Shown one piece after another: positions 55,804 to 64,000 of a stretch of 64,000 bases of DNA. The notes beneath the pieces are model-generated. The model worked only from the letters and a program-made list of their open reading frames with translations, ran no database searches and was not told the origin of the DNA. The stretch comes from Burkholderiaceae bacterium (GTDB taxonomy: Bacteria; Pseudomonadota; Gammaproteobacteria; Burkholderiales; Burkholderiaceae_A). Both the position numbers and the translations under genes were made by a program. The stretch covers positions 310,001-374,000 of the forward strand of contig JAGYIP010000008.1 of assembly GCA_018402635.1 (NCBI GenBank), in the 5' to 3' direction. Numbering within the stretch: position 1 is the first letter of the stretch; each line of letters begins with the position of its first letter.

Positions 55804-56942
55804 ATGTTGAACTGGGAAGACTCCGCACCATCGTCGTTAGCTAGGCCTCAGCCCGCTGCTGGTCTCCTCGCTTCGGTTGAACCCGAGGCTGAGTTGCCGA
55901 CGACGCTCCTTGCAAATGCTACCGAGCGCCGAGTGCGCGTCGAAGACAAGCGCATTATTAATGCGGCCACCGACGTCAACCAGCTTGTTCCTTTTAAGTA
56001 CAAGTGGGCGTGGGAAAAATACCTTTCAGGCTGCGCAAACCACTGGATGCCTCAGGAAATTAATATGTCTCGCGACATTGCCCTCTGGAAAGACCCAAAC
56101 GGTCTTACCGAGGACGAGCGTCGAGTCATTAAGCGCAACCTTGGTTTTTTTGTAACGGCTGACAGCCTTGCGGCCAATAACATCGTGCTTGGTACCTACC
56201 GGCACATCACGGCTCCCGAGTGTCGCCAGTACCTGCTGCGCCAGGCCTTCGAAGAGGCCATTCATACCCATGCCTACCAGTACATTGTTGAGTCGCTCGG
56301 CCTTAACGAGGCCGAGATCTTCAATGCTTACCACGAGGTCTCCTCCATTCGTGACAAGGACGAGTTCCTTATTCCCTTCATCGACGTTCTGACCAACCCG
56401 CAGTTCAAGACAGGAACGCTTGAGAACGATCAAAAACTCCTGCGCTCCCTTATTGTCTTTAGCTGCATCATGGAAGGTCTGTTCTTCTACGTGGGTTTTG
56501 TGCAAATCCTTGCCCTTGGGCGTCAGAACAAGATGACGGGTGCTGCCGAGCAATACCAGTACATTCTTCGTGACGAGTCGATGCACTGCAACTTCGGTAT
56601 CGACCTTGTCAACACCATTAAGCTCGAGAACCCCCAGCTCTGGACGCCCGAGTTCCGCGAAGAACTGCGCGACTTATTCGTGAAGGCGGTCGATCTCGAG
56701 TACCGCTATGCCGAGGACACCATGCCTCGCGGTGTGCTTGGTCTTAACGCCAGCATGTTCAAAGTTACCTGCGATACATCGCAAACCGCCGTTGCCAACA
56801 AATTGGGCTTGAGCCCGTTTTTGGTAACGAAGAAAATCCCTTCCCATGGATGGCCGAAATGGTCGACCTTAAGAAGGAGCGCAACTTCTTTGAGACCCGT
56901 GTGATTGAGTATCAGACGGGTGGTGCCCTGAGTTGGGAATAA
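55804..56942 (+). CDS. nrdB: Ribonucleotide reductase beta subunit (frameshifted)
   Basis: Diferric-tyrosyl radical subunit of class Ia RNR. Iron ligands are visible in [12 protein letters not shown] and [12 protein letters not shown]. The frame holds to [11 protein letters not shown], then is lost at AAA 56761-56763. With one more A the protein continues [20 protein letters not shown] and ends in [21 protein letters not shown] at 56942, the conserved C-terminus that docks in NrdA. The corrected length is 379 aa. Without correction the last ~60 residues are replaced and docking should fail. A good terminator follows. Confidence 0.88.
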
Positions 56943-57028
56943 AGGCAGCAAGGCCTTTCTCACTCATCGATTGGCCAGCCTTCTCTGGTCAAGGGACGTC
57001 TCTGCCGTATTCATTGGCGTTGGACCTT

Positions 57029-57058
57029 AGAGAAAAGCCGTTTAGGCTTTTCTCTTTT
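57029..57058 (+). terminator. Rho-independent terminator after nrdB
   Basis: Perfect 11-bp stem AGAGAAAAGCC (57029-57039) with GGCTTTTCTCT (57045-57055), loop GTTTA, then TTT. It ends the nrd transcript before the H1-like gene. Confidence 0.8.
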
Positions 57059-57083
57059 CGTAGGGTCTTGCGCAAATGAATGG

Positions 57084-57102
57084 TTCGAGCAAGGCGCTCG
57101 AA
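57084..57102 (+). promoter_or_regulatory. Small hairpin upstream of the H1-like gene
   Basis: Perfect 7-bp inverted repeat TTCGAGC/GCTCGAA with a 5-nt loop, 47 nt before the ATG; a second short one, GCCG/CGGC, lies at about 57117-57132. Either leader structure or operator. Confidence 0.4.
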
Positions 57103-57149
57103 TCTCCCTTTGACCCTGCCGAAACGAATCGGCATAAAGGAGAAATAAA

Positions 57150-57653
57150 ATGGCAACAAAGAAGAAGGTAAAAAAGGCGAAAGCCGCAAAACCTGAGGTA
57201 AAAAAGGTTGTAGCAAAGTCAGCAGCCAAGAAAGTCGCTGCCAAAAAGCCTGCTGCTAAAAAAGTAGCGGCTAAGAAGCCAGCTGCGAAGAAGGCTGCTG
57301 CGAAGAAGCCTGCTGCTAAAAAGGCGGCTGCCAAAAAGCCTGCTGCGAAGAAAGCCGCTGCCAAGAAGCCTGCTGCGAAGAAAGCCGCTGCCAAAAAGCC
57401 CGCGGCCAAGAAAGCCGCTGCGAAGAAGCCTGCTGCTAAGAGGCCTGCTGCTAAGAAGGCTGCTGCGAAAAAGCCAGCCGCTAAGAGGCCAGCAGCCAAG
57501 AAGCCCGCTGCTAAGAAGCCGGCAGCGAAAAAGCCAGCCGCTAAAAAGGCTGCTGCTAAAAGGCCTGCTGCCAAGAAAGCTGCTGCCAAGCCTGTTGCTC
57601 CCGCAGCACCAATCTCGAGCACCTGGCCGTTTCCCACGGGCTCGCGCCCGTAA
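57150..57653 (+). CDS. Histone H1-like Ala/Lys-repeat protein
   Basis: Very basic 167-aa protein built almost wholly from AAKKPAAKK-type repeats, like the C-terminal tail of eukaryotic histone H1 and the H1-like proteins of Bordetella and other betaproteobacteria. It probably binds DNA without sequence specificity and affects nucleoid packing. The C-terminal end [13 protein letters not shown] is not repetitive and looks conserved in betaproteobacterial members. A strong AAGGAG ribosome site precedes the ATG and a strong terminator follows, so it is a single-gene unit. Repeat number is likely to vary between strains. Confidence 0.85.
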   Translation: MATKKKVKKAKAAKPEVKKVVAKSAAKKVAAKKPAAKKVAAKKPAAKKAAAKKPAAKKAAAKKPAAKKAAAKKPAAKKAAAKKPAAKKAAAKKPAAKRPAAKKAAAKKPAAKRPAAKKPAAKKPAAKKPAAKKAAAKRPAAKKAAAKPVAPAAPISSTWPFPTGSRP

Positions 57654-57678
57654 TTCCTTAGCACGACGTCTGTGCACA

Positions 57679-57701
57679 CCCCGCCCCAGGGCGGGGTTTT
57701 T
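57679..57701 (+). terminator. Rho-independent terminator after the H1-like gene
   Basis: Stem CCCCGCC (57679-57685) with GGCGGGG (57690-57696), 4-nt loop, then T5 (57697-57701). Textbook form. Confidence 0.9.
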
Positions 57702-57721
57702 CACTTTAGCCTCCGACAACC

Positions 57722-58324
57722 ATGGCCCTCTGGTTTTTATTGAAAGCAGCAGCTAGTCTTCTGGCCGTTTGTTTCATGCTTCGGGCCTACCTGCAATTTG
57801 CCAAGCTGCACCCAATGAATCCCTTGAGTCAGGTGGTTTTTCGTATTACCGACTGGCTTTCCATTCCCATGCGCCGTCTCTTCCCACCCAACGCGAAGAC
57901 CGACTGGGGAAGTCTTTTTGCTGCTGTTCTGGTGGCACTTGCCTTGGCAACCATTCGTTTTCTTATGGTCAGCCTCGACCCCGAGCTTGTAACCTCAGGG
58001 CCCGTTGTGCGGCCTTTCGGGCTTGTACTTATTATTGCCCTGGTATGGCTTGTTGGCTGGTGGCTTAAGTTTCTTATCGTCCTGGTTATTGCGGAGGCGA
58101 TTTTAAGCTGGTTCTCTAAGAACACCACGGCCGCAGCGCTTCGACCCGTTCTGCGACTTTTACTGCGACCCCTTATTGAACCCATTGCGCGGCGCATGCC
58201 TGATCGTCAGCCCTGGGGCCTCGATTTCTCCCCAATCATTGCCTTTCTTATTCTTCAGGTCTTGGTGAGCTTTCAGGCAAGCTTAGAGGCATCGGTTCTG
58301 AAGGCCTTGCTTGCAGCAGCCTAG
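57722..58324 (+). CDS. YggT-family membrane protein
   Basis: Integral membrane protein of 200 aa with two YggT repeats, each ending in a conserved helix and Pro/Arg segment: NPLSQVVFRITDWLSIPMRRLFPP and ALRPVLRLLLRPLIEPIARRMPD. YggT proteins have no firmly known function; roles in osmotic tolerance or septum/membrane organisation have been proposed for relatives. The stop codon overlaps the pfkB-family stop on the other strand by 4 nt. Confidence 0.85.
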   Translation: MALWFLLKAAASLLAVCFMLRAYLQFAKLHPMNPLSQVVFRITDWLSIPMRRLFPPNAKTDWGSLFAAVLVALALATIRFLMVSLDPELVTSGPVVRPFGLVLIIALVWLVGWWLKFLIVLVIAEAILSWFSKNTTAAALRPVLRLLLRPLIEPIARRMPDRQPWGLDFSPIIAFLILQVLVSFQASLEASVLKALLAAA

Positions 58325-59295
58325 GCAAGTGCGGCGGCCTTAACGGCCGCAAGGTCAATGCTGTGGTTCTGGGCACCACGAACCTGCACCTTCACTGCGC
58401 CTAGGTAGACCCCAGCCTTGCAGCTTGCCGAGACGGGCAGGCCGTGGGCAAGGCCCCAGAGCAGCCCCGCGCGAAACGCATCGCCGCATCCTGTCGGGTC
58501 CAAGGCCTTTTCAACACGAACGGCATCAAGGGTCTGGCTTCCTTGCGGGCCGTCAAGCCAGACGCCCTGACTTCCCTTAGTGACAATAACCGCAGCCTGC
58601 GGGTGAGGCTGCAAATGCTTGCGAAGTTCAGACAAGCCCAGACCGACGGTTCGACTAAGCATCTCGCCCTCGTAGTCATTCACAGCAAGCCAGCTTGCCT
58701 TCTTAATGAAACCAAGCAGCTCGTCTTTGTTGAACATGGGCAGGCCCTGACCCGGATCAAAGACAAAAGCAATGCCTGCATCGGAAAAGGCCTGGGCATG
58801 GTCAAGCATGGCCTGCCTGCCATTGGGAGAGACAATGCCGAGGCTTGCGGGGTTGGGCTCAACCTTGGCCTCGTGGGCAACGGCCATTGCGCCGGGGTGA
58901 AAGGCCGTGATCTGGTTGTCATCGAGGTCGGTGGTAATAAACGCCTGGGCCGTAAAGAGACTGTCTCTTACGACAACGCCCGAGACATCCGCGCCAAGCG
59001 ACTGCAGGCGTTGAAGGTAGTCATGCCCATCTTTGCCAATGGCACCTAAAAGTCGTGTCGGGCATTCAAGCCCTAGAAGTCCATAGGCAATGTTGGCCGC
59101 GCAGCCCCCAAACTCCTGGCGCATCTCCGGCGCAAGAAAGGCAACGTTTAGCATGTGAACCTGGTCTGCAAGAATATGGTCTTTAAACTGACCTTGAAAA
59201 ACCATAATGGTGTCAAAGGCAATGGAGCCGCTCACCTGAATCGGCATGGGCTGCCTGGAAAATGCTTCAGAGGGGTTAAGGCTTGGGCTGGTCAT
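58321..59295 (-). CDS. PfkB-family sugar/nucleoside kinase
   Basis: Ribokinase-fold kinase, about 324 aa from ATG 59295. Features: SGSIAFDTIMVF, GGCAANIAYGLLGL (substrate side), and the C-terminal DPTGCGDAFRAGLLWGL with the catalytic Asp and anion hole. It is closest in look to the adenosine-kinase-like members often found near prmA in betaproteobacteria. ATG 59295 has AGAAGGA upstream and overlaps the prmA end by 20 nt; ATG 59247 (MPIQVSG) is the other good candidate. The substrate is uncertain. Confidence 0.8.
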   Translation of the reverse strand: MTSPSLNPSEAFSRQPMPIQVSGSIAFDTIMVFQGQFKDHILADQVHMLNVAFLAPEMRQEFGGCAANIAYGLLGLECPTRLLGAIGKDGHDYLQRLQSLGADVSGVVVRDSLFTAQAFITTDLDDNQITAFHPGAMAVAHEAKVEPNPASLGIVSPNGRQAMLDHAQAFSDAGIAFVFDPGQGLPMFNKDELLGFIKKASWLAVNDYEGEMLSRTVGLGLSELRKHLQPHPQAAVIVTKGSQGVWLDGPQGSQTLDAVRVEKALDPTGCGDAFRAGLLWGLAHGLPVSASCKAGVYLGAVKVQVRGAQNHSIDLAAVKAAALA

Positions 59296-60307
59296 GGTTG
59301 TATTGTCCTTCTTCTTCATTAGGTGTTGTGTCGGCGGGTCGTTTCCAAAGGCAGGTCCAGCCATCCCTTTGGCCAAAGACCTCAAGCCGACAACGGCCCT
59401 GGGAGACCTCACGGTAGACCTCAATAAGCTCCTCGGCCTGTCGGTCTAAAAGGCCCGCAAGAATAAGCTGGCCCTTGGCCGCCAGTTCAATAAGTACGGG
59501 GGCAAGAACCTTCAGGGGCTGGGCAAGAATATTGGCCAGCACAAGATCAAACGGCCCACAAATGGCTTCATCGGCATTGACAAAAGCTGTGCACGACGCG
59601 AGTCCGTTCAGCCTGGCGTTTTCTTTTGCGGTAATTACGGCAACAGGGTCAATGTCAAGGCCAATGACCTCGTCTTTGGTATCTGTGAGCACCGCCCAGG
59701 CAAGACCAAGCACCCCCGAGCCACAGCCGTAGTCAAGGACGCGCCGAGGCACCAAAGCCTCGCCCGGCCTTCGCGCCAGGGCGGCTGCGTTAAGCAAGGA
59801 GGCGATGGCCTCAAGGCAGAGCTGGGTGGTGGCATGGCTGCCAGTTCCAAATGCAAGACCAGGGTCAATAGTTAGGGCCCGACCTGGGGGCTTACGAAAA
59901 GGCGCAGGCACCTCGTGCCAGCTTGCTCCTAGCCACAGTGTCTCGGCGATCACAATAGGCTCAAACTGGGCCTGGGTTGTCCGCACCCAGTCTTCGTCAT
60001 AAATTTTCGAGATTCTGGGCTGTTCTTGAAGTGCAAGGCCGCAGACCTTGCTCCGTTGCGATGCCCACCAGCCGAAGGGGTCGGTGGTTATAGGAAGGAG
60101 AATACGAAGCGCTGTCTCATCGAGTGCCATGCTGAGCGCACCTTCTTCCATAAACCGGTCGCTCCACTCGCCAAGCCATTGCTCTGCTGCGGCCTCATGG
60201 GGGAAAAACAGGGAGACCGAAAACTCGAGCTGCCAGGCAATGGCCTGCCTAGAGCTTGGGTTCGCGCTCAAGCATGGATTCCAGGTAGTGGATCGAGGTT
60301 CCGCCAT
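59276..60307 (-). CDS. prmA: Ribosomal protein L11 methyltransferase PrmA
   Basis: SAM-dependent methyltransferase for L11. It has [59 protein letters not shown] and [11 protein letters not shown], all diagnostic. The start is unclear: the family-like N-terminus ([11 protein letters not shown]) has no ATG, GTG or TTG directly before it. ATG 60307 overlaps the accC end by 59 nt; TTG 60271 overlaps by 23 nt; an ATT start near 60240 would be non-standard. It is downstream of accC in the usual aroQ-accB-accC-prmA order. Confidence 0.88.
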   Translation of the reverse strand: MAEPRSTTWNPCLSANPSSRQAIAWQLEFSVSLFFPHEAAAEQWLGEWSDRFMEEGALSMALDETALRILLPITTDPFGWWASQRSKVCGLALQEQPRISKIYDEDWVRTTQAQFEPIVIAETLWLGASWHEVPAPFRKPPGRALTIDPGLAFGTGSHATTQLCLEAIASLLNAAALARRPGEALVPRRVLDYGCGSGVLGLAWAVLTDTKDEVIGLDIDPVAVITAKENARLNGLASCTAFVNADEAICGPFDLVLANILAQPLKVLAPVLIELAAKGQLILAGLLDRQAEELIEVYREVSQGRCRLEVFGQRDGWTCLWKRPADTTPNEEEGQYNHDQPKP

Positions 60308-61607
60308 CTTGAAAGTGGGAGTCGCGCATGATGCGTCTGTGCAAGGGCACCGTGGTAAGAATACCCTCAACAACCATTTCTGAAAGCGCTATTTCCATGC
60401 GTGCCATGGCCTGGGCACGGGTGTCACCAAAGCTGATGATTTTCCCAATCATGGAGTCGTAAAAGGGAGGAACCGTGTAGTTGGCGTAGGCATGGGAGTC
60501 CACCCGAATACCCGGCCCGCCAGGGGCATGCCAGCTCAGAATGCGGCCTGGTGAGGGTGTAAACAGAAAGGGGTCTTCTGCATTAATTCGGCATTCCATG
60601 GCATGGCCTCTGAAGGCAATGTCTTTTTGACGAAAGCTAAGCTTCTCACCGGAGGCAATTCGAATTTGTTGTTGCACGATGTCGATGCCGGTGATCATCT
60701 CGGTCACCGGATGCTCAACCTGAATGCGGGTATTCATTTCAATGAAGTAGAACTCGCCGTTTTCGTAAAGAAACTCGATGGTGCCTGCGCCCCGGTAGCC
60801 CATTTTCTTGCAGGCATCTGCGCATCGTTGGCCAATCTTGTCCCGTAGCCTTAAGGCAATACCAGGCGCAGGCGCCTCTTCAAGCACCTTCTGATGACGG
60901 CGCTGCATGGAGCAGTCACGCTCACCCAGGTGAACCACGTTGCCATAGTGGTCGGCAAGAATCTGAAACTCAATATGGCGAGGGTTCTCAAGGAATTTCT
61001 CTAGGTAGACCTCGGGGTTGCTAAAGGCTGCTGCGGCCTCGGCTCGGGTGGTGTTCACCGCGTTGACCAAGGCAGCTTCGGTATGCACAACACGCATGCC
61101 GCGCCCACCACCGCCTCCGGCAGCCTTGATAATGACCGGGTAGCCAACGGCCCGAGCAGTGCGAACAATTTCTTTGGGGTCGTCCGGCAGGGCGCCCTCG
61201 GATCCGGGCACGCAGGGAACGCCTGCTGCCCGCATGGCCTTCTTGGCCGAGACCTTGTCGCCCATCAGGCGAATGACATCGGGTGTGGGCCCAATAAATC
61301 GAAAGCCGCTTTGTTCGACACGCTCAGCAAAGTCTGCGTTCTCTGCCAAAAAGCCATAGCCCGGATGAATGGCCTCGGCATCGGTGACTTCAGCTGCGGC
61401 AATAATAGCGGGAACGTTGAGGTAGCTCTCTTTAGAGGCGGGTGGCCCAATGCAGACAGACTCATCGGCAAGACGCACGTACTTGGCCTCGGTGTCGGCA
61501 GTTGAGTGAACCACAACCGTCTTGATGCCAAGCTCGCGGCAGGCCCACTGAATGCGCAGTGCAATTTCGCCTCGGTTCGCAATAAGAACCTTCTCAAACA
61601 AGGCCAT
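60249..61607 (-). CDS. accC: Biotin carboxylase AccC
   Basis: ATP-grasp subunit of acetyl-CoA carboxylase, 452 aa, which carboxylates biotin on AccB. Starts [20 protein letters not shown], with [26 protein letters not shown] (ATP loop), [15 protein letters not shown], and [14 protein letters not shown] for the active site. It follows accB by 2 nt and should be made in step with it. Confidence 0.96.
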   Translation of the reverse strand: MALFEKVLIANRGEIALRIQWACRELGIKTVVVHSTADTEAKYVRLADESVCIGPPASKESYLNVPAIIAAAEVTDAEAIHPGYGFLAENADFAERVEQSGFRFIGPTPDVIRLMGDKVSAKKAMRAAGVPCVPGSEGALPDDPKEIVRTARAVGYPVIIKAAGGGGGRGMRVVHTEAALVNAVNTTRAEAAAAFSNPEVYLEKFLENPRHIEFQILADHYGNVVHLGERDCSMQRRHQKVLEEAPAPGIALRLRDKIGQRCADACKKMGYRGAGTIEFLYENGEFYFIEMNTRIQVEHPVTEMITGIDIVQQQIRIASGEKLSFRQKDIAFRGHAMECRINAEDPFLFTPSPGRILSWHAPGGPGIRVDSHAYANYTVPPFYDSMIGKIISFGDTRAQAMARMEIALSEMVVEGILTTVPLHRRIMRDSHFQDGGTSIHYLESMLEREPKL

Positions 61608-61609
61608 GC

Positions 61610-62149
61610 TTAGGCGATATCAAAAAGAGGCTGACCGAACTCAACAGGCTGACCGTTTTCAACCAAGACGGCCTGAATGACACCGGCTCGATCGGCGGGA
61701 ATTTCGTTCATAAGCTTCATGGCCTCAATGACACAAAGCGTCTGGCCCTCCGTTACGGTGTCGCCAACCGAGGCATAGGGCGCAGCGCCGGGTGAGGAGG
61801 CGCGATAAAACGTCCCAACCATGGGAGACAAGACCAACTGCTCGGAGGCCTGCGCCCCAGATGCTCCCGCCATGCCAGCGTCTTGGCCATTAGGGCTACC
61901 AGCCTGACCCAAGGCCGTTGCATCCTGACCGAGGTTGGCACCGTGGCTGTGCGGTGAGACTTGCGAGCCAGCCGGTGGGGCCATGTTGCCTGTCAGGGGA
62001 GGCACGCCCGCAGCAGCAAGAGCTGAGGCTTGCTGGGCAACCCCCGCCTTTACAATACGAACCTTGCCGTCGCCCTCGGTGATCTCAAGCTCGGCAATGT
62101 TTGATTCGGCCACCAGGTCGATGAGCGTTTTAAGTTTGCGCAGATCCAT
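61610..62149 (-). CDS. accB: Biotin carboxyl carrier protein AccB
   Basis: BCCP of acetyl-CoA carboxylase, 179 aa. The N-terminal dimerisation part ([23 protein letters not shown]) is joined by a long Ala/Gly/Gln/Ser-rich linker (about residues 40-95) to the biotinyl domain with the biotinylation motif EAMKLMNEI. The linker is longer than in E. coli BCCP (156 aa). It lies 10 nt after aroQ. Confidence 0.95.
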   Translation of the reverse strand: MDLRKLKTLIDLVAESNIAELEITEGDGKVRIVKAGVAQQASALAAAGVPPLTGNMAPPAGSQVSPHSHGANLGQDATALGQAGSPNGQDAGMAGASGAQASEQLVLSPMVGTFYRASSPGAAPYASVGDTVTEGQTLCVIEAMKLMNEIPADRAGVIQAVLVENGQPVEFGQPLFDIA

Positions 62150-62159
62150 GGCGAACTCC

Positions 62160-62627
62160 TTACCGGGACGGTGTCGTGGGCTTCAAAAGATGCTTGTGAA
62201 AGAAGCGAATGGCCGATTCATAGCCCAGAGGCCCCATTCCGCAGACCACGGCTTCGGCCTTGTCTGAAAAATAGGAATGACTGCGGAAGGGCTCGCGTCT
62301 GTGAATATTGCTAAGGTGCACTTCAACAAAGGGAAGGGCGACGGCGGCAAGTGCATCGCGCAGGGCCACACTGGTGTGAGTAAAGCCTGCCGGATTAATA
62401 ACAAAGCCTTCTACATTCTGGTTGAGGGCCTGCTGGATGCGGTCCACCAGCTCGCCTTCATGGTTGGACTGAAAGCACTCCAGTCTTAGGCCGAGCGATT
62501 GCGCCAGAAGAACTGACTGGGCGTTAATACTTTCAAGGGTCTGTGAGCCATAGACCTCGGGCTCACGCTGCCCGAGCATATTTAAATTGGGCCCATGAAG
62601 CAGCCACAAAAGAGGACCTGTTGCCAT
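62160..62627 (-). CDS. aroQ: 3-dehydroquinate dehydratase, type II
   Basis: Shikimate-pathway dehydratase of 155 aa. Matches: [19 protein letters not shown] (start of the fold and the catalytic Tyr loop), [52 protein letters not shown] and [11 protein letters not shown]. It leads the aroQ-accB-accC-prmA run; 72 nt separate it from the tlpA-like gene upstream and may hold a promoter. Confidence 0.95.
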   Translation of the reverse strand: MATGPLLWLLHGPNLNMLGQREPEVYGSQTLESINAQSVLLAQSLGLRLECFQSNHEGELVDRIQQALNQNVEGFVINPAGFTHTSVALRDALAAVALPFVEVHLSNIHRREPFRSHSYFSDKAEAVVCGMGPLGYESAIRFFHKHLLKPTTPSR

Positions 62628-62699
62628 TGACCTGCCAAGGGAAAAAGAGGACTGAACCGAGTTTACCCCATTTGCCCAAGGGGACTTCCTAAAAAGTTC

Positions 62700-63233
62700 T
62701 TAAATGTAGTCTTCTACCCATTTCGTGAGCTCTTCCTCGTAAATTCTGCCCATCTTCTGCTGGGTCACCTGACCATTGGGGGCAACCAATACGGTGTAGG
62801 GAAAGGCATCGATTCGGCTGCCTAGCCGGCTCGCAAGCTCACTTCCGTTGGCCCCCGCGACAACCAAGGGGTAGGAAAACCGACGCTCCTCAAGAAACTC
62901 CCTGACATTGGAGGGGGAGTCAACCGCAATTCCAAGAAGTTGCACCCCTTTTGGATGGTATTTGTCGTAAAAAGACGAAAGTTCAGGCATTTCTTCGATG
63001 CAGGGCGGGCACCAGGTTGCCCAGAAGTTGACCACCAAGGGCTTGCCCCGAAATTCGGCCAATGAGAGCAGTTCGCCCCGCGCCTGTCCCGCCTTTTGAA
63101 GCTGAAGGTCAAAGACCCATCCCGCAGGCTCGGCCAGGGTCTTGGGTGACTGGCGCCACAGGCCCAGCCCCATTCCAACGCCCAAACCCGTAAGGGCAAC
63201 TGCCCCTGCCAACATCCAATGCCGTCGATTCAA
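62700..63233 (-). CDS. TlpA-family periplasmic thiol-disulfide reductase
   Basis: Thioredoxin-fold protein of 177 aa with an N-terminal membrane anchor or signal (about residues 7-28) and the active site WCPPC in NFWATWCPPCIEEMPEL. The cis-Pro region reads DAFPYTVLVAPNG. A twin-Arg pair (NRRHWML) precedes the hydrophobic stretch, so Tat export is possible. TTG 63233 overlaps the upstream stop; ATG 63215 is an alternative. Likely role: reducing disulfides outside the cytoplasm, for example in cytochrome c maturation. Confidence 0.85.
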   Translation of the reverse strand: MNRRHWMLAGAVALTGLGVGMGLGLWRQSPKTLAEPAGWVFDLQLQKAGQARGELLSLAEFRGKPLVVNFWATWCPPCIEEMPELSSFYDKYHPKGVQLLGIAVDSPSNVREFLEERRFSYPLVVAGANGSELASRLGSRIDAFPYTVLVAPNGQVTQQKMGRIYEEELTKWVEDYI

Positions 63234-63802
63234 GCCAGGCCTCCATTGTTAAGTTGCTGCGTGAGTTCGTGAGTGCTGAGGCTGGTAACGCGCCGTGGCA
63301 GGTTGCCTCGAGCAAGGGTGGTAATGACAACCGGATGACCCTGCCAGTCGAGCAATAGGCCTTCGACCATGCCCTGGCCCACGGGGTTGGCAAGCTCGGT
63401 TGCTTCAACCGCGATGCCGTCGTTTAGAAAATCAATGGCGAGCTCTTTGGCGGACTCCGCACGGCAGCCCAGGTGAATGACGCTAAAGGCGGTGGCCGTG
63501 CCGTTGGCAAGCGCGCCCATAAGCACCGGCTGGAACGCTGCGAGCCGTTGCATGAGCTGCAAGGCTGCCCTGCGCATGGCATCGCAATGGGCGCGTTGGT
63601 TATCGTCGGCAAAGAGCGCGAGATGATCACGGACCGCCTCTTCAATTTCTTGGTTGCTTGGCAGATCGCTTGCTGCAATTCGTCCACCCAGGCCGCCCGT
63701 CATTCGTTCATAGGCCTTGCGTTTGGCGTTCTGATAACTGAAGCCTTCCTCGGCAATAAGCTGGGCTGCTCCGCAGGCAATCTCGTGTCGAAGGCTTGAC
63801 AT
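63230..63802 (-). CDS. Conserved protein of unknown function next to mpl
   Basis: Protein of 190 aa from ATG 63802 (63844 is an alternative, but it would overlap the divergent mpl start). It contains an N-terminal helical region (LRHEIACGAAQLIAEEGFSYQNAKRKAYERM) and an alpha/beta part (VLMGALANGTATAFSVIHLG...LAIDFLNDGIAVEATE) that vaguely recalls nucleotidyltransferase-like folds. Homologues commonly sit beside mpl in betaproteobacteria; I do not know a proven function. It overlaps tlpA by 4 nt. Confidence 0.7.
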   Translation of the reverse strand: MSSLRHEIACGAAQLIAEEGFSYQNAKRKAYERMTGGLGGRIAASDLPSNQEIEEAVRDHLALFADDNQRAHCDAMRRAALQLMQRLAAFQPVLMGALANGTATAFSVIHLGCRAESAKELAIDFLNDGIAVEATELANPVGQGMVEGLLLDWQGHPVVITTLARGNLPRRVTSLSTHELTQQLNNGGLA

Positions 63803-63832
63803 AGCCCGATTATGCCGGCCGTACAATGGCTC

Positions 63833-64000
63833 ATGCATATTCATATCCTTGGTATCTGTGGCACCTTTATGGGCGGGCTTGCACAGCTCGCGCGGGCTGC
63901 GGGTTTCCGGGTTACGGGCTGCGACACCCAGGTCTACCCACCCATGAGCGAGCAGCTTCGCCTTGCGGGCATTGAGCTTGTTGAAGGCTTTGAGGCCGAC
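63833..64000 (+). CDS. mpl: Murein peptide ligase Mpl (5' end only)
   Basis: The first 56 codons of a Mur ligase cut by the window edge. The translation MHIHILGICGTFMGGLAQLA, then GFRVTGCDTQVYPPMSEQL and GIELVEGF, matches Mpl, which rejoins recycled tripeptide to UDP-MurNAc. HILGICGTFMGG separates it from MurC ([12 protein letters not shown]). A TACAAT hexamer ends 5 nt before the ATG and no ribosome site is visible, so the mRNA may be leaderless. The first step of the same recycling route, ampD, is also in this window. Confidence 0.9.
   Translation, partial: MHIHILGICGTFMGGLAQLARAAGFRVTGCDTQVYPPMSEQLRLAGIELVEGFEAD

Overview
The window is chromosomal core sequence from a Gram-negative bacterium, most likely a betaproteobacterium of the order Burkholderiales. 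The pointers are a fused MurE-MurF ligase in the division/cell-wall cluster, a glutaredoxin-type peroxiredoxin between ftsZ and lpxC, the order secA-argJ-DUF815 ATPase-mutT-zapD-coaE, the order rplU-rpmA-obgE-proB-rppH-proS-ffh-ypjD-PP0621-ampD, an alanine/lysine-repeat histone H1-like protein, and the aroQ-accB-accC-prmA block. G+C looks to be in the high fifties by eye, yet CTT (Leu) and ATT (Ile) are used heavily. No insertion sequence, prophage, CRISPR array or plasmid gene was seen.

Layout. 1-3316: ligase-associated DEXH helicase and PdeM nuclease, a DNA-repair pair whose ligase and exonuclease partners probably lie to the left. 3345-7291 (minus): general L-amino-acid ABC importer aapJQMP with a strong hairpin after aapJ. 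7402-9306 (minus): ATM1-type ABC exporter. 9428-12943: tartrate/glycerate genes ttuC-ttuD, then pyrC. 12943-13325: RNase P RNA. 13452-31353: the full dcw cluster (mraZ to ftsZ), mostly with overlapping stop/start codons, preceded by a promoter and four MraZ boxes. 31440-38718: peroxiredoxin, lpxC, a DciA-like gene on the other strand, secA, argJ, DUF815 ATPase, mutT. 38751-43505 (minus): zapD, coaE, a short prepilin peptidase, a CorC/CNNM protein, tRNA-Pro(CGG), ispB. 43651-52263: rplU-rpmA-obgE-proB, rppH, proS, ffh, ypjD, a PP0621-like gene, ampD. 52440-57701: NrdR boxes, nrdA, nrdB, H1-like protein, two good terminators. 57722-63802: YggT protein, then a minus-strand run pfkB-prmA-accC-accB-aroQ-tlpA-unknown. 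63833 to the right edge: the start of mpl.

Most genes serve envelope growth: peptidoglycan precursors (mur, ddl, mraY), septation (fts, zapD), lipid A (lpxC), lipid carrier chain (ispB), fatty acids (accBC), secretion (secA, ffh) and murein recycling (ampD, mpl).

Two features stand out. First, five conserved genes (lpxC, argJ, the DUF815 ATPase, ffh, nrdB) each carry a single-base frameshift, all within or beside a homopolymer run and all between 32.1 and 56.8 kb; the first 32 kb shows none. Sequencing error is the simplest explanation. Second, short tandem repeats of 7, 8 or 9 bp sit on gene boundaries (pdeM/aapP, proS/ffh, PP0621-like/ampD), and 9-bp in-frame repeats sit in linkers or tails of several proteins. 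I found no clearly new multi-gene system; the window is mainly conserved housekeeping DNA.
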